DNA of 64,000 nucleotides from Anarhynchus alexandrinus (lineage: Eukaryota > Chordata > Aves > Charadriiformes > Charadriidae). The notes beneath the pieces were generated by a model. That model was not told the DNA's origin and made no database searches. It was given only the letters and a program-made list of their open reading frames with translations. The DNA is taken from positions 1,385,264 to 1,449,263 of the forward strand of contig VUYV01000122.1 in assembly GCA_008711295.1 (NCBI GenBank), written 5' to 3'. This document shows, piece by piece, positions 49,159 through 63,228 of this stretch (within the stretch, counting starts at the first letter, position 1; the number at the start of each line of letters is the position of its first letter). A program made the translations under genes and the position numbers.

Positions 49159-51290
49159 TTGATGAGTTTCTGGAAAAAAGCCTGTGTGCCTTAACATATA
49201 CACACAAAATCAGATATCACTGTAAAAGCATTTTATGCTACACTTTTAAAAATAAAGCTTATTTTAAAAATAAACTATCTTTTTATTTGGAATCCTTATA
49301 TTTACCCTTACACCAGAAGATACCAACGCTAACATGTGACACTAGCAATTGAGACATGTCTGTGAGGAGGGAAGCTGGAGGGGAAGGAAGGAAGTGAGGA
49401 GAGCTAAATGAAAAGTAAAAAGATTTCTCTTTGTATCTCCTATACATGGCAGAGAAAACTGGGAACTGTGTCACGAGTTAGCTTGTTGTCTGGGAAGGGC
49501 TGGTAGGTACGGAGGGAGATGGCTTTAACACCTTCATTTCTATTGCATTTTCATAAAGGTTATAGCTACTATTAGTGAGTAGACCTCTCTTATCCTTAAT
49601 GGATAGTGTTTGTAATCTAACAGTGCTGACTTGACACACCAGAGCTATATGCTGTCCTGGTTATACTGCCCCAAAATGCACAGTCCAAGGCAGTGAGCCA
49701 ACCAGTGCATGCCGGTCCTGCCAGCTTTGTGCCACTGGAGGAAATATCAAACTGTTAGTACAAAAGGTCTGGCACGAGGCAGGGAATTTCTCTCTGGGGG
49801 ACTTCAGAGTACATTCATTATTACCTGTAACTTTAACAAAACAACTTTTCTACAAATATCGTAAAAATGGCTGAATATACTATTTTGTTTATCCTGCCTA
49901 AGGAGCACAGCTACTGATGACATGCAAAGGTGGAAAGCAGACTAATACGGCAAAAGAAATTAATTTGAAAGTGAGTTTGAAAATAGAAAGGCTTTCACTT
50001 CACTTTCTTTTCTTTATTTATTTTGTAGTCAAAGAGAAGTTGCCAGGGAACACACTCTGCCAGGACCCTACATGAATCCACTCTGACTCCTTTTGGGAGC
50101 AAACACAAAACCTTCTTCTTAAAGGCCTCGCTACTGCAAGCACTGTCACTCACTTCAACCTGCAAATTTCAAGTAGTCTTCCTCCCCTTTCTCCACCAAA
50201 TAAATTAACTGAATTTATAAAAATCTCAAACAAAAGCCTGCTTGAACTAGAGCTCTTATGTTCAAATTGGGAAAAGCTAGGCTATCAAATCCAGTATGTG
50301 TTTCAGCTGTTCTTTTTACATGAATGGTGGTTGGCTATTGATGGAATAGTGATACTGGGAATTTTTGATCAATGGTTGTGTTCTTTTTGTGCCATTCTTT
50401 TCTACTGACTAAACTTGTGTATGCAGAAACTATTAGAATATGAATTTTGAAATTACCCACTGCTGTTACATGCAAAAAGCAAATTTTCAGAAATCTGATA
50501 GAGGAGTCAGATATCTGTGCTTTCTTCTGATATAATCACAATTAATTTGTGTAAGTGTTGGATGATAACATAATGAAGACATAGAAGCTGGGGATAATAC
50601 TCCAGTGGCCAAATCACTTTCAGAATTTTGTCTTGTATAAACTGCTTGAATTCTGGTCCTTGGAGGTAGGATGTTCTTACAAAGAAAAAGCACATATTTT
50701 TGCATGTGTCTAGCAATACTAACTCCACCACAGTGCTGGAACTGCTTTTCAGTGCTCTATAAAAAGGCAGAGAGTTGACAAAGGAAGAAGTAAAGTTAGG
50801 TCATCCAGGAAACGGGCTAATTCAGTATAGCTTTTTATCAGTTTATTTTGACAGAGATCCTTTGAAAAGTATTTGAACTCCTCTCTGTTGGGTATCTGTC
50901 AGAAAAGAAAGGAAGTTAATATAAAACAAATCACTCAAGCTGAGATGAATCCTTCCTGCTTTTTGATACACCTGTAATCCTATAATTCTGTGCACACCAG
51001 TAATAATGCAAAATTCAAAATATATCAGATTTGATTTCTTAGAATTTGATAAAGAATGGTGATCTCAGATGAATGATTCTATCATAAGGAACATCTAGGT
51101 GTGTGGCAAGATTAACCAAGGAAGCAGTGACAAGTACTAACCAACTGACATTGGCTTCCACATCACAGAATGTACTCACCATTTTTGCCGTCTATTGAAG
51201 ACCAAAGACAATGAGTAGAGCTCCATGCAGAGGCCAGTGATGGTCTCCAGTGGGTATTGAGTCAAATGAGTTCAGTAGGTATAGGGTTAT
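49159..51290. other. unique noncoding DNA
   Basis: No named gene. A 13-bp direct repeat (TTTTAAAAATAAA) lies at 49244-49256 and 49262-49274. A possible but unsupported exon-like segment at 50029-50208 is discussed in the findings. Confidence 0.5.
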
Positions 51291-51326
51291 TCCTGTTGTG
51301 CAGGTCATTCCTGTTGTGTAGGTCAT
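51291..51326. repeat. 18-bp tandem duplication
   Basis: TCCTGTTGTGCAGGTCAT (51291-51308) is followed directly by the same 18 bases with one change, C to T (51309-51326). This is a recent local duplication. Confidence 0.9.
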
Positions 51327-54300
51327 AATACGTGAGAGTTGTGTGCCCCAAGCTTTAATTTGAGAACTGTTTCACTGAGATTTATTTAGTAATAATGTTC
51401 TCTCCTTTGAATGTGTATACTGCCTCTTCTAGAAGAGCTTGGAGCTGCAACCTAACCCAAATTATTTTAATCAAGAAATCTCCCTACCCTGCCTATGGCT
51501 GAACTCTTTAATAAGGAAGAGAACCCTGAGAATCAGAGATAAGACTGCATACTGGATGAGATGAATCTGATGGGACCCAGAAGGATTTCATTAGCAAACT
51601 CTTAAAGCATATCTTTTGTGCAGTGATAGCTGCTTATAGAATAAAAATCAGTGAAGTTTTGAGTGTTGCCAACATGAAGCTTTATGCCACCACAGCTAAT
51701 TCTCTAAGTACCCAGGGTTATCTGAGAAGTTTTGGAGCAGACCAGGAACAGCTATTGCTCTGCAGACTGTGACAAGAGTTAGTTGCACACCATTTAATCT
51801 ACCCTCTTTCCCTATTCTCTTCCTACCTTCTCACAGACAGGCATCTATTGGAAAGAAACCCTGGGGTGCAAGCACAGGTCATCCAGACCAAGGTGGCAAA
51901 ATGGTAACACTCAGTCCACATCTCACCAAATCTGTAGTTAAGGAGCAGTTGATAGACTGTCTGGAAGATACTATGATCTCTAATCATGCCCGTGTTTTGA
52001 TGGAACACAAATAAAGGGCGCCTGTTGGTTAGGTTTGGCTTTTCCTGCTTGAATATTTCATGTACCTGAAAGTGGTAGGAAAAACAAAAACCTTGATGAA
52101 AAAGGGCTAGTATTGTAGCAATAACTATAAACAGATTATTGCTTTCCTGCTTTGTTTGTTTGTTTAAATACTCTATATCCTCTCACTGATGTCGCAATCA
52201 ATTTTCATTTGTTTCTTTAAATACTCATTACTTTTCCATATAGATTTATTTTTTTCATTTAATATTCAAACTTTCTCTGTATCTGCATAGGCTGAAATAT
52301 CTGTCTGCAAGTATGTAGCTGAAAATTGGAGCATTGCTGCATTTTTATATCTAATTGAAAATAAATACATAAAGCTGCCAGTTGTGCTATGTCTTTTGCC
52401 TCATGAAAGGTCATTCGTAATCTTTCTTTATAGTTAATGGAATGCACCATTGTGATTACACTGAAATCTGAATGCCTTCAGAAACTTTGAAAACTAAACA
52501 ATTGTATGTGAGATAACAGAGAAAAATAATTTCCTTTGGAGAATGACCTTTCAAAAGTGTTAGTCCACATCTTTTTAGTGATGCCAACATGTCAGCTTCA
52601 CATTGTGTACAAACCTCCTTGTCTTTGCCATATGCAAATATCCTCACTAAAATGGGAAAATAATGCTACACATTGTAATATTTATTTTTTCACAAATGTT
52701 CATCAGATAATAGCTTTTAAGGGTCTTTGAATACAGAACATGGTACGTGCTGTCAGCTTAGCCAGTTGATTTTGTTTACAAAATGTCAGCATTTCCTTTT
52801 TTCTGAAAAGGACAGATGATAGTGTCTACTGAAGAAGGGAACCTCAGGCCAACTCTCAACTTACGCCATCAGCAGTGACCTCTATTGTCTTATTGGCAGT
52901 AGCATCGATAACAAAAGGTAATTGCTACATACATGGGAAAAGAAAAAAGGTACAAGAATGTCAAGATAAATGAGATAATCTTATACTAGAGCTATTATCA
53001 TTTTCTTATAAAAGATTGTGCTATATTTATCAGTGCAATTTCCTCAGAAATTCTCAAATTCAATTATGATCACACTACATGTCAGAATAAAACTGGGGAT
53101 AAGCAAACTTAAGGCCTTTCCTTTAGATGAATGATTTATGGTCACTAAAGTGTACAGTTAGCAAGCATAAAATACAAAAGGAAAATACCTAAGAAATTAT
53201 TAATAAATCTTCTTAAAGACTAATCAACACTAATCTTCCTTCCTATTTTACAAATAATTTTTACAATGTACATGTTTTTTTACATTTTTACAATGTACCC
53301 GTACATTTTACACCATAAATGTTATTTTCAGAACACAACATGCTTCCCAGAAGTCTCATATATGAAAAAAAGATAATAGGAAAAAATTGCATAAATTCCT
53401 ATTCAGAAAAGCATTTATTTGCCATTGAGCAAAATGGTTAAAACTGCATGCTGATACTAAACCTTTTACATGGGACTTATGTCATTGGAATGTATAACCA
53501 AATTGACGATAGAGAAATTACATGGCTAGGTCCAATAAACCTATACCATATTCTGGCTATCTTTATGTCTTTCTAGCTTTCATGTTCTATTTCACTGTAG
53601 AGAGACTATTTTTTGTCTCTCATAGACTCATGGATAGAAATCTCTGTTTTTTGGACTTGTGTGCCCGTAAAATGTCATCTAGACAGAGGTAATGCAGCCA
53701 CAAAGGAAGAAAATGCATATTGAACCACTTAAACACAAGCATTGACAAACTCTGTGTACTAAAATTATTTCATGGATTAAAAACCACATAAATTCGTACA
53801 TTACATGAAAATAAGAATGGCCTGTAAATAATGTTTTGAATATTGCCTGTTGCAACAAACCAGGCATTAGGTGATCATAGTGTTGCATAGCATTGAGCTA
53901 GACTGAATGTGCCCTCTAGAGCCATATTGCTTTGTGTTTCCACCCACTTAAGATTTTTGTGCAGAGAAACCAGTTTATATTAGCCAAATTTTAATCAATT
54001 GCTAGGTGCCAGGTGATCTGTATGACTGTTTTTGTTTTTAGTTATGACATATAATTAACTAGAACTTTTTTAACTGATGCAGTGTTATGATCTAGTACAC
54101 CATTCTTTCATCTCTGCAACATCTCTCCAGTATTTCAAATTCTTTCTAAGATTTTGGAACAGAAGCCAGAGTATTCTATATCAAACTTCACATCCTTATT
54201 ATGTTACTTTATAGTCATATTCTGATTTAAGAATCCAGCTGCACGCTTTCTTGTTTGACAAGATTATCTATTTATTTGGGTTCCTTTTGTATACCAACTC

Positions 54301-55090
54301 TTTTTGTCAACTGTTCCTTCTAGCAGCAGCAGTTCTTCTTTCCCTTTGTCAGTAACACGGAAGTATGACTCACATTTCAGGAACTCCTGCATTATTTTAA
54401 TGCATTTAATTATATTATATGTGTGGCTACCCATTCATATTTTATTTCAATAACTTTCAAATGCCTTCCAAGCCCCCCAAAATAGTTGTCGTAATATTTG
54501 ACTTCCTGTGATTCTAGTCTCAACATCTACAGGGACAAAGGTACATCCTAATAATATATTATAATTGGTCCCTTTACACAATTAATAAGTCAAGTCTTAT
54601 CAATCAGTGACTTTCTGTTTGTGTAACAAGTGCTGCAGATACTATGCAGAGGAAAAATTTCACTGCAAGAGAAACCCCAAAGTCAAGTAAGAAGAACGGC
54701 TTATGATTTGAGATTTTTCCTCATGACCTGTGAGGGAAGATCTCATTCACAGAACTGTATTTGACTACAGGTAATTGATCAGGTGAGCCATCAGTTGCTG
54801 TACAACAAGCAAACAACTATTAGGGATTGTAAGAAGTAAAAGAGCAGTTTTGGAAGCCTGTGCTGCCCAGATGCTTTGCATGGTAAATAGTCAGTGAAAG
54901 GAGCAGTCATGAATATCTCGGAAAACCTCTCTCTAGCACAGATGCAGGACGGCTGCTTCCAAGCTAAGAGTGCAGCAGTGGCTCCACTGTTTCTTGATAA
55001 AATACATTCTGAGGAAGGCCACTGCAACACGATGTAATACACGGCCATCTTGAGGTAGTTGATGTGGTCCAGGTTTAAGTTTAATAGCGG
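51327..55090. other. unique AT-rich noncoding DNA
   Basis: No gene seen. A perfect 15-bp direct repeat is listed separately. Confidence 0.5.
53257..53298. repeat. perfect 15-bp direct repeat
   Basis: ATTTTTACAATGTAC occurs at 53257-53271 and 53284-53298, 27 bases apart start to start. The bases between are similarly T- and ACAT-rich, so local slippage is likely. Confidence 0.85.
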
Positions 55091-55260
55091 GTGTGTGAAG
55101 GAGAGGTGAGCAGCTTTATTATTGCCCTTGCCACCTGCAATGCAGCACTAGAAGAGCTGAGGTGCTCCTTGGCTGGGCAAAGAGAGTCAGGGACTGTTGG
55201 TGCTGCCCTGCGGAGGGGCAGCAGGGGCTCATTCAAGGGAAGTGTCCCCCCCTCCTTTTC
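55091..55260. other. GC-rich patch with short hairpin
   Basis: This patch is richer in G and C than the surrounding DNA but has few CpG pairs. TGCTGCCC (55201-55208) and GGGCAGCA (55216-55223) form an 8-bp hairpin with a 7-base loop. I do not recognise a gene or element. Confidence 0.4.
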
Positions 55261-58200
55261 TACCAGTCAGGATGGATGGGGAGAAGTGGTTTATCCTCAC
55301 CAAATACAGACACGATTCTTCCCTTCTAGCCTACTTCCAGGATAACATGTTTAAGAACCAGCTAAGACCATCTCGTTTGTTCTCTGTTGCTTGAACAGCT
55401 GGTTGTCAGATAGAGAAACTGACCTTTCTTAGGCACCCCCTGAGAAAAACCCCGTAAAGGTAGTAACTAAATAAGTCAAGTGAGGTTTGGAATGACTGTG
55501 TAAATTAGGTGAGCAGAATGTTCCACAACGAATGAAAAAAATGGTAGCAATGCAACAGCCTCTTTTACTTCTGCCCTTGAGGTTTCATCTCAAGGTGATG
55601 CATTTCTGAAAGTTGTCACTGCTAAAGGTTTTTTAGTTCTGAACAGATTTTGTGTTATGGCATTCAGCAGGCAGGCTGGAACTGGATTATAGCATTTCTA
55701 AGGGTTAAATAGCTGAGGATAGCTTTTGGGGAGGAGGAGGGAAACACAAGCGAAACCGAAAACCAAAACCAACAAATCACATATCCAAATTTTCTGTTTT
55801 GTTTTCTGTCTTTTGTATTGCCAAGGACATTAAGCAGGACAGACACTTAAGAGTTCTTACCCTGCTGTTTTGTTCTGGAATTCATGATCTTTCTATGGAA
55901 CAACCTAGTAATTATCACAGCAACTATTTGTTCACATGTCAGATCAGTAAATGAATGAAACATCACTTTCAGTAGACTTAACTTAGTGAAAGAAAGAAGT
56001 AGGTCTTCTAAATGGTAGTACATAAAATTAAGTTAAAAGGTAATGAATCCTTTGCGTAGAAGAACATACTGATTTGTATATCTTTTAAATTACTGGTTTC
56101 TTGTTGGGTTATGGAAGAAAGATAAGCACAACCGTGCTAAATAAAATGTCATTTCTGAACAGATATCACACTTTGATTTAGATTTGCAATATCTTTATTT
56201 GGAATGTTTTGGGGTGTTTTTCATACCTGAGATGCTTGTGTAACATCTGAGTATGGAATTCATCTTGCAATCGACAATAATAAAAGACATTAGGCTGATG
56301 AGATAGCGTGAACCTTTTCATAAAAGTATAGAGGACAAGTTAGACAAACAACATGCAAAAATGTGAATGCATCTTAAGTGACATAGAAACAGGCAGAACT
56401 TGAGTCTCTCGACTCCCAGTCTAATACGTTAGAAATTTACCTTCTGAGTATTTAATACTCGGTTCTCAAGATTTAGAACAACTTGTGGGCTAAACATCAG
56501 AAACAATTTATGTTTCAAACTTAGATTACTGACATAGCGAAACAACTGCATATCAGCAATAAATTCTTACCTTGTTTTTAAGGGACAAACAACGCAAGGT
56601 GATTTTAATTCCATAATATACACTATATCATTAAGCAGGACTGATCATTTAATTAAGAAGGATACAGATTTTTCCAGTGCATTAGGGAGTTAATTTGATC
56701 ACACAAATAGATAAGCTACATACTTACAGGAGCTAATAATGCATTTGCTAAAATATTTATGGAGTTAAATTATTCCATAAATTGTACTGTAGTTCACTGA
56801 GATTGTTTCATTTTAATATTAATATGGACAAACTGTGCCAGAGATGCTAAAAATGTTGAACTTCAAACGCATTTCGTGATCATTCTGATTTATATAAGTG
56901 CTTTTTGGTTTAGGGCATGTTCAGTGAAAGATAAAAGGAAAAACTTCTTGATATATCTTAAGGTGGTAGGTGAACAAAGTGAAGACCTATATAGAAATAG
57001 GTCACAAACTATCACTTGCATATAATAAATATTTTAATTCAGGTTGCTGTAAAATGCTGTTTGCAGTAACTTTGCAGAGAAGTACTTCAGTGTAAACCAG
57101 CTTTAAAACAGGAAAACTAATATGATATATTTTCTGGCACAGTTTTCTTTGAAAGAAGTGTTTATCACTTTAAATCAAAATGAATTCATTTCTTACAAAT
57201 CGTTTAGTGGATGTAAAACCATTCCTCTAACACGTGATCATCCCACACATACTTTAGTTTGTCATTTTTCTCTTTCTTTTTGCAGGTGTTGTTAAAAAAA
57301 TGCAAAAGCCTCCACTTGCCAAGATGCATGTGTACTTAGCTATTTACAGCTTTAAATGAGAAAATAAGCCGCCTTAGAATTCTGAAAATGTTGAATTTGT
57401 TTTTCCCAGCTGGAGAGTGGGGTTAGCTTCATTTTTACAAATATGTCTATGTCAGAATGTTCTTCAGCTTTATGCCAGAAAACTGTGCAGCACGTTATGG
57501 AGTTCAATGGAAGGAAAGGGGACTGACTCTGCCTTTGGCAAGTGCTACATCCACCTGATGATTGAAATAGAGGTGGTGATTTTAGAATCTGATTATTTCT
57601 GTGGAGAGAAAAAAGTTGATTAAGCAGTAAATCCAGAGATTTCTCCATGCCTCTTTTTTGTGTATCGTCAACAGTTGCATATGAAAGGTGACCTTCCTTC
57701 TGAAATATTTCTGCGTTATGCTCCTGGGGTTGTTATTTGGATTCGTATGAGTTCAAGACCATCAAGCACAGAGAAAATGAGAATTTGTTCTACAATTTGA
57801 GTATTTGGGCTGTTGTTTTTCTTTTTAGAATGGGGGGTGTGTGTGTGTCCCCTCCAATAAAAAGTGAGATTCAGAAAACCAGGACATATTAAAGAAGCTG
57901 ACTGTCTTTCGAAGTGTTCACCTTTATTCCTATTGCTTTCCTTTAAGTATGCACACATCTTAATAGGGAGTCATGACGAAAGCCAAAAAAATGCAGTTAC
58001 CGTTATTTTTCCCATCACCAGTTACTGGCCTTCTTTATCCCACTTTATGCCCACACATATTCACATTACTTTATTTTGCATTTTTGAAAAGATTACTTTG
58101 CGTCAGTCCTCTGGTCTATGAGATAGGCTTTACTCCTGAGATATGCATGATCTGACATAATCTAAAGAGGTATACCCTTATCCCTTACCTTTGCTGATAT

Positions 58201-61200
58201 GAGATAAATAAACTAATATAGGAAGCTGCGATTTAATCTCTTCAGTTAAAGCCATTTTGGTATAATCTTTTATCTTCGCTTGTTGTAGTTTTTCTATACT
58301 ATAAGAACATCTTAAAATTCTGAAGCTATACTCCTGTGAAATACATCATGTATGTTTTAAGAGCTTTTAAATAATAACATAAGAGCTTAGTAGGCTTACC
58401 TGTCCCGTACCAATAGAATTTTAATAATACTGTGACTTCATTAATAATAAATACAGTGTTTCAATAACATTTTATAAAATTATTCTCTTTTTCACTTACA
58501 AAACATCTAGATAATCTTAAGAAATAATGTTGGCAATTTAACAATTAAAAACATATCTAAACATAATTACATACACAGATAGTAACTCCTTTATTCGATT
58601 TTTTTTTCCCTTCTACTAGCATGTTTTTTCCTTTAATTTCTCCAGTGATTCTGCCTCCATTGAGTCTCCGTATATAACTGTAAGAACTGAGACAGCAAAA
58701 GTTGTACATTATGGTATTGCAAGAATACAGTTCAACCTACTATTTGTGCACCTAAGACAAAGCCTAACACCTACAAAATGGAGGCAGCTCTTACTGTTGA
58801 AGAGCTGCAGATGGAACAGGCAGCACACTTTCTTCCATGCTCATAATAATTAACTTTTCATACTTCTGAGATCATAGACAAGCAGTGCCATATTACTTCT
58901 TACCAACAGCAGCATTCAGGTGTTCCTGAAATTTTGACAACTAAACCTGACATCGGATGGTCTTTCTCTACACTATGATCAACTAGGAAAATGATATATG
59001 TTACATGAATTTAGTCATCAGAATGAACATTAATCTCTTTAAGTCTCTCTCAAACTTGTTAAATCCTAAGCACTAAAGTTATCAAATTGATTATCACCTG
59101 ATTTCTCTCCAGGTGGAATTAAATGAGACCCTGAGTCAGTCCCACTACCGACTGCTGCCAAATGGGGAGGTTTTCTTTTATGTGGCTGCAGAAGCAGCTC
59201 CTCCTTCCCCTTTCACATCGTGTGCTTCTACACCTTTTTAGGCTCTGCTCAAGATCATCACTGAAAAGATGGATTGCGCTAACCCAGCAGAAAACCATCT
59301 GAAATTGTCTCATGGAGAGACCTGATGTATGTTACAGCTAATGTAAGGTAAACAGAGACAGCATGCAGTAGGGAGCTATGACAAGGTGTTAGATTGGCTC
59401 AAGCTGTCTTGTGTAATTTTGTTTTTGAAAGTGAAGTGACACAGCTTTTGTAGCTTGGGTATGAAAAGTAGTGTTAGTTCTAGTTGGTGGGTTTTTTTGT
59501 TTGTTTGGGTTTTGTGTTGGTTTTTGTTTGCTTTTTTTTTTTTTTTTTTTAAACTGCATGTTAGTGCTAGTACTTCTCATCCATTCAGAAAGCACACTTT
59601 GGGCTTGAAACCATTCAGGGATCCTGGAATTTGGTTGAAAAGAGCTAGTAAAATGTTAATGAGGTTTTTTTAATGTGATTTTACAACCCCCGCTATCACT
59701 TAACCTGAGTTGGCCAAAGCTTTGAGAAAGATACGTCTAGTTCTGTCTCCATTACATTATGAAATGAATTACTGAAGATCAAAGGGTTGCTAAATATTTT
59801 TTTAATTTTTTAATAGAAAATTAAGTAGACTATTTAACCTTTTGAACAGGGAACACCGATCTATTAGGGAAGACAAAACTGGAGTAATAATGGATTATGT
59901 ACATACTTCCCTGCCTAATGTATTCTTGCTTTTAGGAAATCGATGGTTTTAAAGCTCCAGCAAACCGTTCCCAGTTCCCTTTGATTCCTAAGGAGCAGTT
60001 CATGTCCCATTCAAGGCCTTGTTGGTACAAGCATCCTGATGTGACCCCGCTCTACCAATCGGTCTCTGAAATCTTCTCCTCCTGAGCATCTTTCTCCAGG
60101 TTGTCTTGACATCAATTTAGAAATATATAGGAATAGATGAGGAATAGCTGTGAACAAAATTAGACTCACAAACACAATATCCGTCACATGCACACTGAAA
60201 TAGTTTGAGCTGTACGCATAATTGTCATTTTTTACTGATGGTTGTCACTATGTGCACTTAAAAGCTGTATGTGTAAAACCCAAATTTTGTGTCTATTTTT
60301 ATGTTTCTGCTGAACTGAAAACACAACAGATTTATTTTGGGGCCAAAAAAAAAAATTTACTTCAAAATAAAGGGAAAAAAATATTCCATAGGTAGAAATT
60401 TCCTTCTTCCTTCTTTCCTTCTTTTACCCTAAAATAACTATATTATATTTTAAATAGCTTTGAAACTTACTGTGAATGATTCTTTATGCCCTTTTTGATG
60501 AAACAAATTAAGATTTCACTGGAAAAATCATACCACGTTTTAGTAATGAATATGGCAAAAACTTTCATTAAAAGGAACATACAGATCTAGACTTAGACTA
60601 ATTATTGACCTAGTTAAACTTGTTCTATAAGCCCACGCACATTCATAAAGCAGTGAAGTCCAGACACACATATGGGTATTACAGCAGGCACCTGTTTACC
60701 TCAGAATCAATAGGTGCTGTACAACAATTAAAAAAAAAAAATAAAGAAAACATGTCTAACAAATAAAACTATAAAGAAACAATGGTAATTAAAAAATACG
60801 GCAAAATACAATAATAAATATAAATTATTGACAGGAAAAGTGAGTATGCTTTTTAAAAAAATGTTGACAAAAGGAGGTTTTTTTTTTTTTTAAGTCATCC
60901 TAAAAATATTTATTTTATCAGCAGGAGAAAAAAACCTGCAATAAAATCAGCAAAAATAAACAGTCTACCTTCCTCCTCATTTTATCTGTGATGAAAGCAG
61001 TTACTTGGTTTTTTAGAAGGAAAGATCTCTACAAGAATTATTGCTAGAGGAGTTAGGGCTCAGTTATCTTAATTTTATCTGAGATCATTGACTTTAATCA
61101 AGTTAGTTTCAGGAAAGAGTGCATAATTTCTCTGCTTCCTGCTGGTCTGCTGAACCTTTATCATCTTTTTTTTAAGTTAAAAATCAGCTGGAATCCCTTT

Positions 61201-63034
61201 CTGTGGCCATACTACTTGATGCTGGGAAGGATTTTGAGTAAATAGGATAATGTTATTCACATAGAATCTTTGAACTATTTTTTGTAGGAAACAGACTATC
61301 GATTGTGCCAGCATCCCTCACACTACATGCGAAAATGCAGCTTGGAACAACAACTCATTCTACAATGGAACACAAGATGTGACTGCCCTGAATCAATCTT
61401 ATTAGCCCAAAAAGCACTACACTACTTTCCTCAACTGATTTGACATAGAGTTCACCCTAACTGATTTCTAACAATATAAATATATGTTGCTGCCATTTTA
61501 TTTTATCCTGTTGCAGACACAAACTTCTTTTAACCTATTAAGCTTTGCAAGAAAATACGTACATAAAAGGTTAATTGGAAGAAAACCAAAACACCTATGC
61601 TCTGCTTAAAAACCCCACCTTACTGTAGCTTACAGACCATGTTTTTTAAATAGTATATTAGCACTGGAAGACCTTCTGTATAGAGCTACCTTAAACTAGC
61701 ACATCAAATCTGCCAACAATTTCTTTCTATGTATTAAATTGAAAACCTATTTAAAGCTAAGTGTTTAAGCTTTAACATCTGAGCTTGTGAATACTTTATT
61801 TATTTATTTATTTATTTGATCTGCTATAATGAATTCTTGCATTAAACTGATGGAAACAAATGTTGCAGCATAATGGCTAGTGTCATTGTTTGTCATATAA
61901 AGCTCATTATCTATTAAAGTTACAGATCAAATTCTTCTTTCAGCTAAATTGTTGTAAGACCACCATAGCTCATTAGTTATAAGCAATGTCTCTCAGCAAA
62001 TGCACATTTTCCTTCTTTGAATAAGTTCTTAAATCTAATAATCAAATTTAACCTTAATGCAAACTGAATGTCCTCTAGTTTACACCACAATGAATTCAAC
62101 CATTTCAGCCCATTTTTGAAAACTCTCCTTGGGAACTCTTTCATAATATGCCAGATATGTTAACTGAATTTGTTGCCATTTCTATTAAATCCTACAGGCT
62201 AGATACGGCTTACTCCACTGTGATTCTGGAGGAAATGTATTAAAGTCAATGGGTTTTAAACATGAGTTTAAGTGTTTGCACAAGGAGAAATGCATCCTGT
62301 GAGTTAGAGTAGACAAGGATGGATCCACTGTCTTCATTTAAATTGCAGCTTAAGCCTGTGCCATTCCCTGAAGTTTCCGGAGGTGGAAGAATGGTGCACT
62401 AACTCACTACCATCCTGTCAAGTATATCTGTGTGTCTTTTATTAGGTCTGCAATTTAGGTTCAGTATAAAAAGGGCCAGTATCCTGATTTATCACAGTTT
62501 TATGACAGTGGTGTTCTCTCTGTGCTGAAGAAAGTGGAAAAATGGTTTCCTGGGAGTCCAGCTGCTGAATGAGGCAGATATGTATCTAATGGGATTTCAG
62601 GGACAACTCTTTTAGGACATTAGACCTTACCTTATCCTAAGGAATAAATCTGAAATCTCTTCAAGGTTCTTATTTTCAATTTGCACAATGCCATTTAGGT
62701 GCAGTTTCAGACTAACGACATGATAGAAGATGAATGTAAGGCCCCATTCCATAATTGCATTAGGGTTGAAAAAGCACAGAAAGAAGGGTTGGGATATATA
62801 ATCCCAAATACATAACAGTATTTGTACATAATCAGGAGGCCAACTTAGTGACTCCATGAGGGCACCCTTCTTGAAGAGGGCCAGCCCTGTCAAGGAGGGT
62901 ACTAGTGTGTGAATGGGAAGGACGGAAGAGGGCAAGGGAAATGTATAGCATGCTGGATGATGGAATACATGACCTTTTTGCCTTGACAGTAACCATACTG
63001 GGGGAACCAGCTATTACTTTGCAGACTCCAAAAA
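55261..63034. other. unique AT-rich noncoding DNA
   Basis: About 7.8 kb without a recognisable gene or named element. It contains a 19-T run (59532-59550), an ATTT microsatellite (61795-61817) and CT-rich runs near 60400. An exon-like frame at 59113-59241 is treated as a finding only. Confidence 0.5.
61795..61817. repeat. (TTTA)n microsatellite
   Basis: About five to six perfect TTTA units. Confidence 0.9.
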
Positions 63035-63228
63035 CGATCAGAGTTTGATCCTCTGTGCCAGGGTGCATGGTAGTGGGCTGCTGCGCAAAGACCCAGAGCT
63101 TCAGGGCAATGCTGTGCCCTTCCTCCCCAACCAGCCTGTCCCGCAGCCCCTAACAAGGTCAGCTGGGCAGGGCTAGGGATCATGATGGGGTCAACCACAA
63201 ACTGGCCGTCCCCAGGCATTGCTGCAGG
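63035..63228. repeat. unclassified GC-rich dispersed repeat, copy 2
   Basis: The core (63095-63228) aligns with 22961-23087 in the same orientation. Two gaps of a few bases lie in the middle, where this copy has extra sequence (CCCTAACAAGGTCAG region). Leftward, CTGTGCCAGG near 63050 may match CTGGGCAAGG near 22908. A four-tract G-rich motif (63165-63190, loops 2, 3 and 8) falls inside the copy. The GC-rich block continues to about 63520 without a clear counterpart at the first copy. No coding motif is recognised. Confidence 0.55.

Noticed and set aside
57262..57345. Strong pyrimidine tract plus GCAG acceptor at about 57285
   Set aside because: The downstream frame closes after 17 codons and no partner donor is evident.
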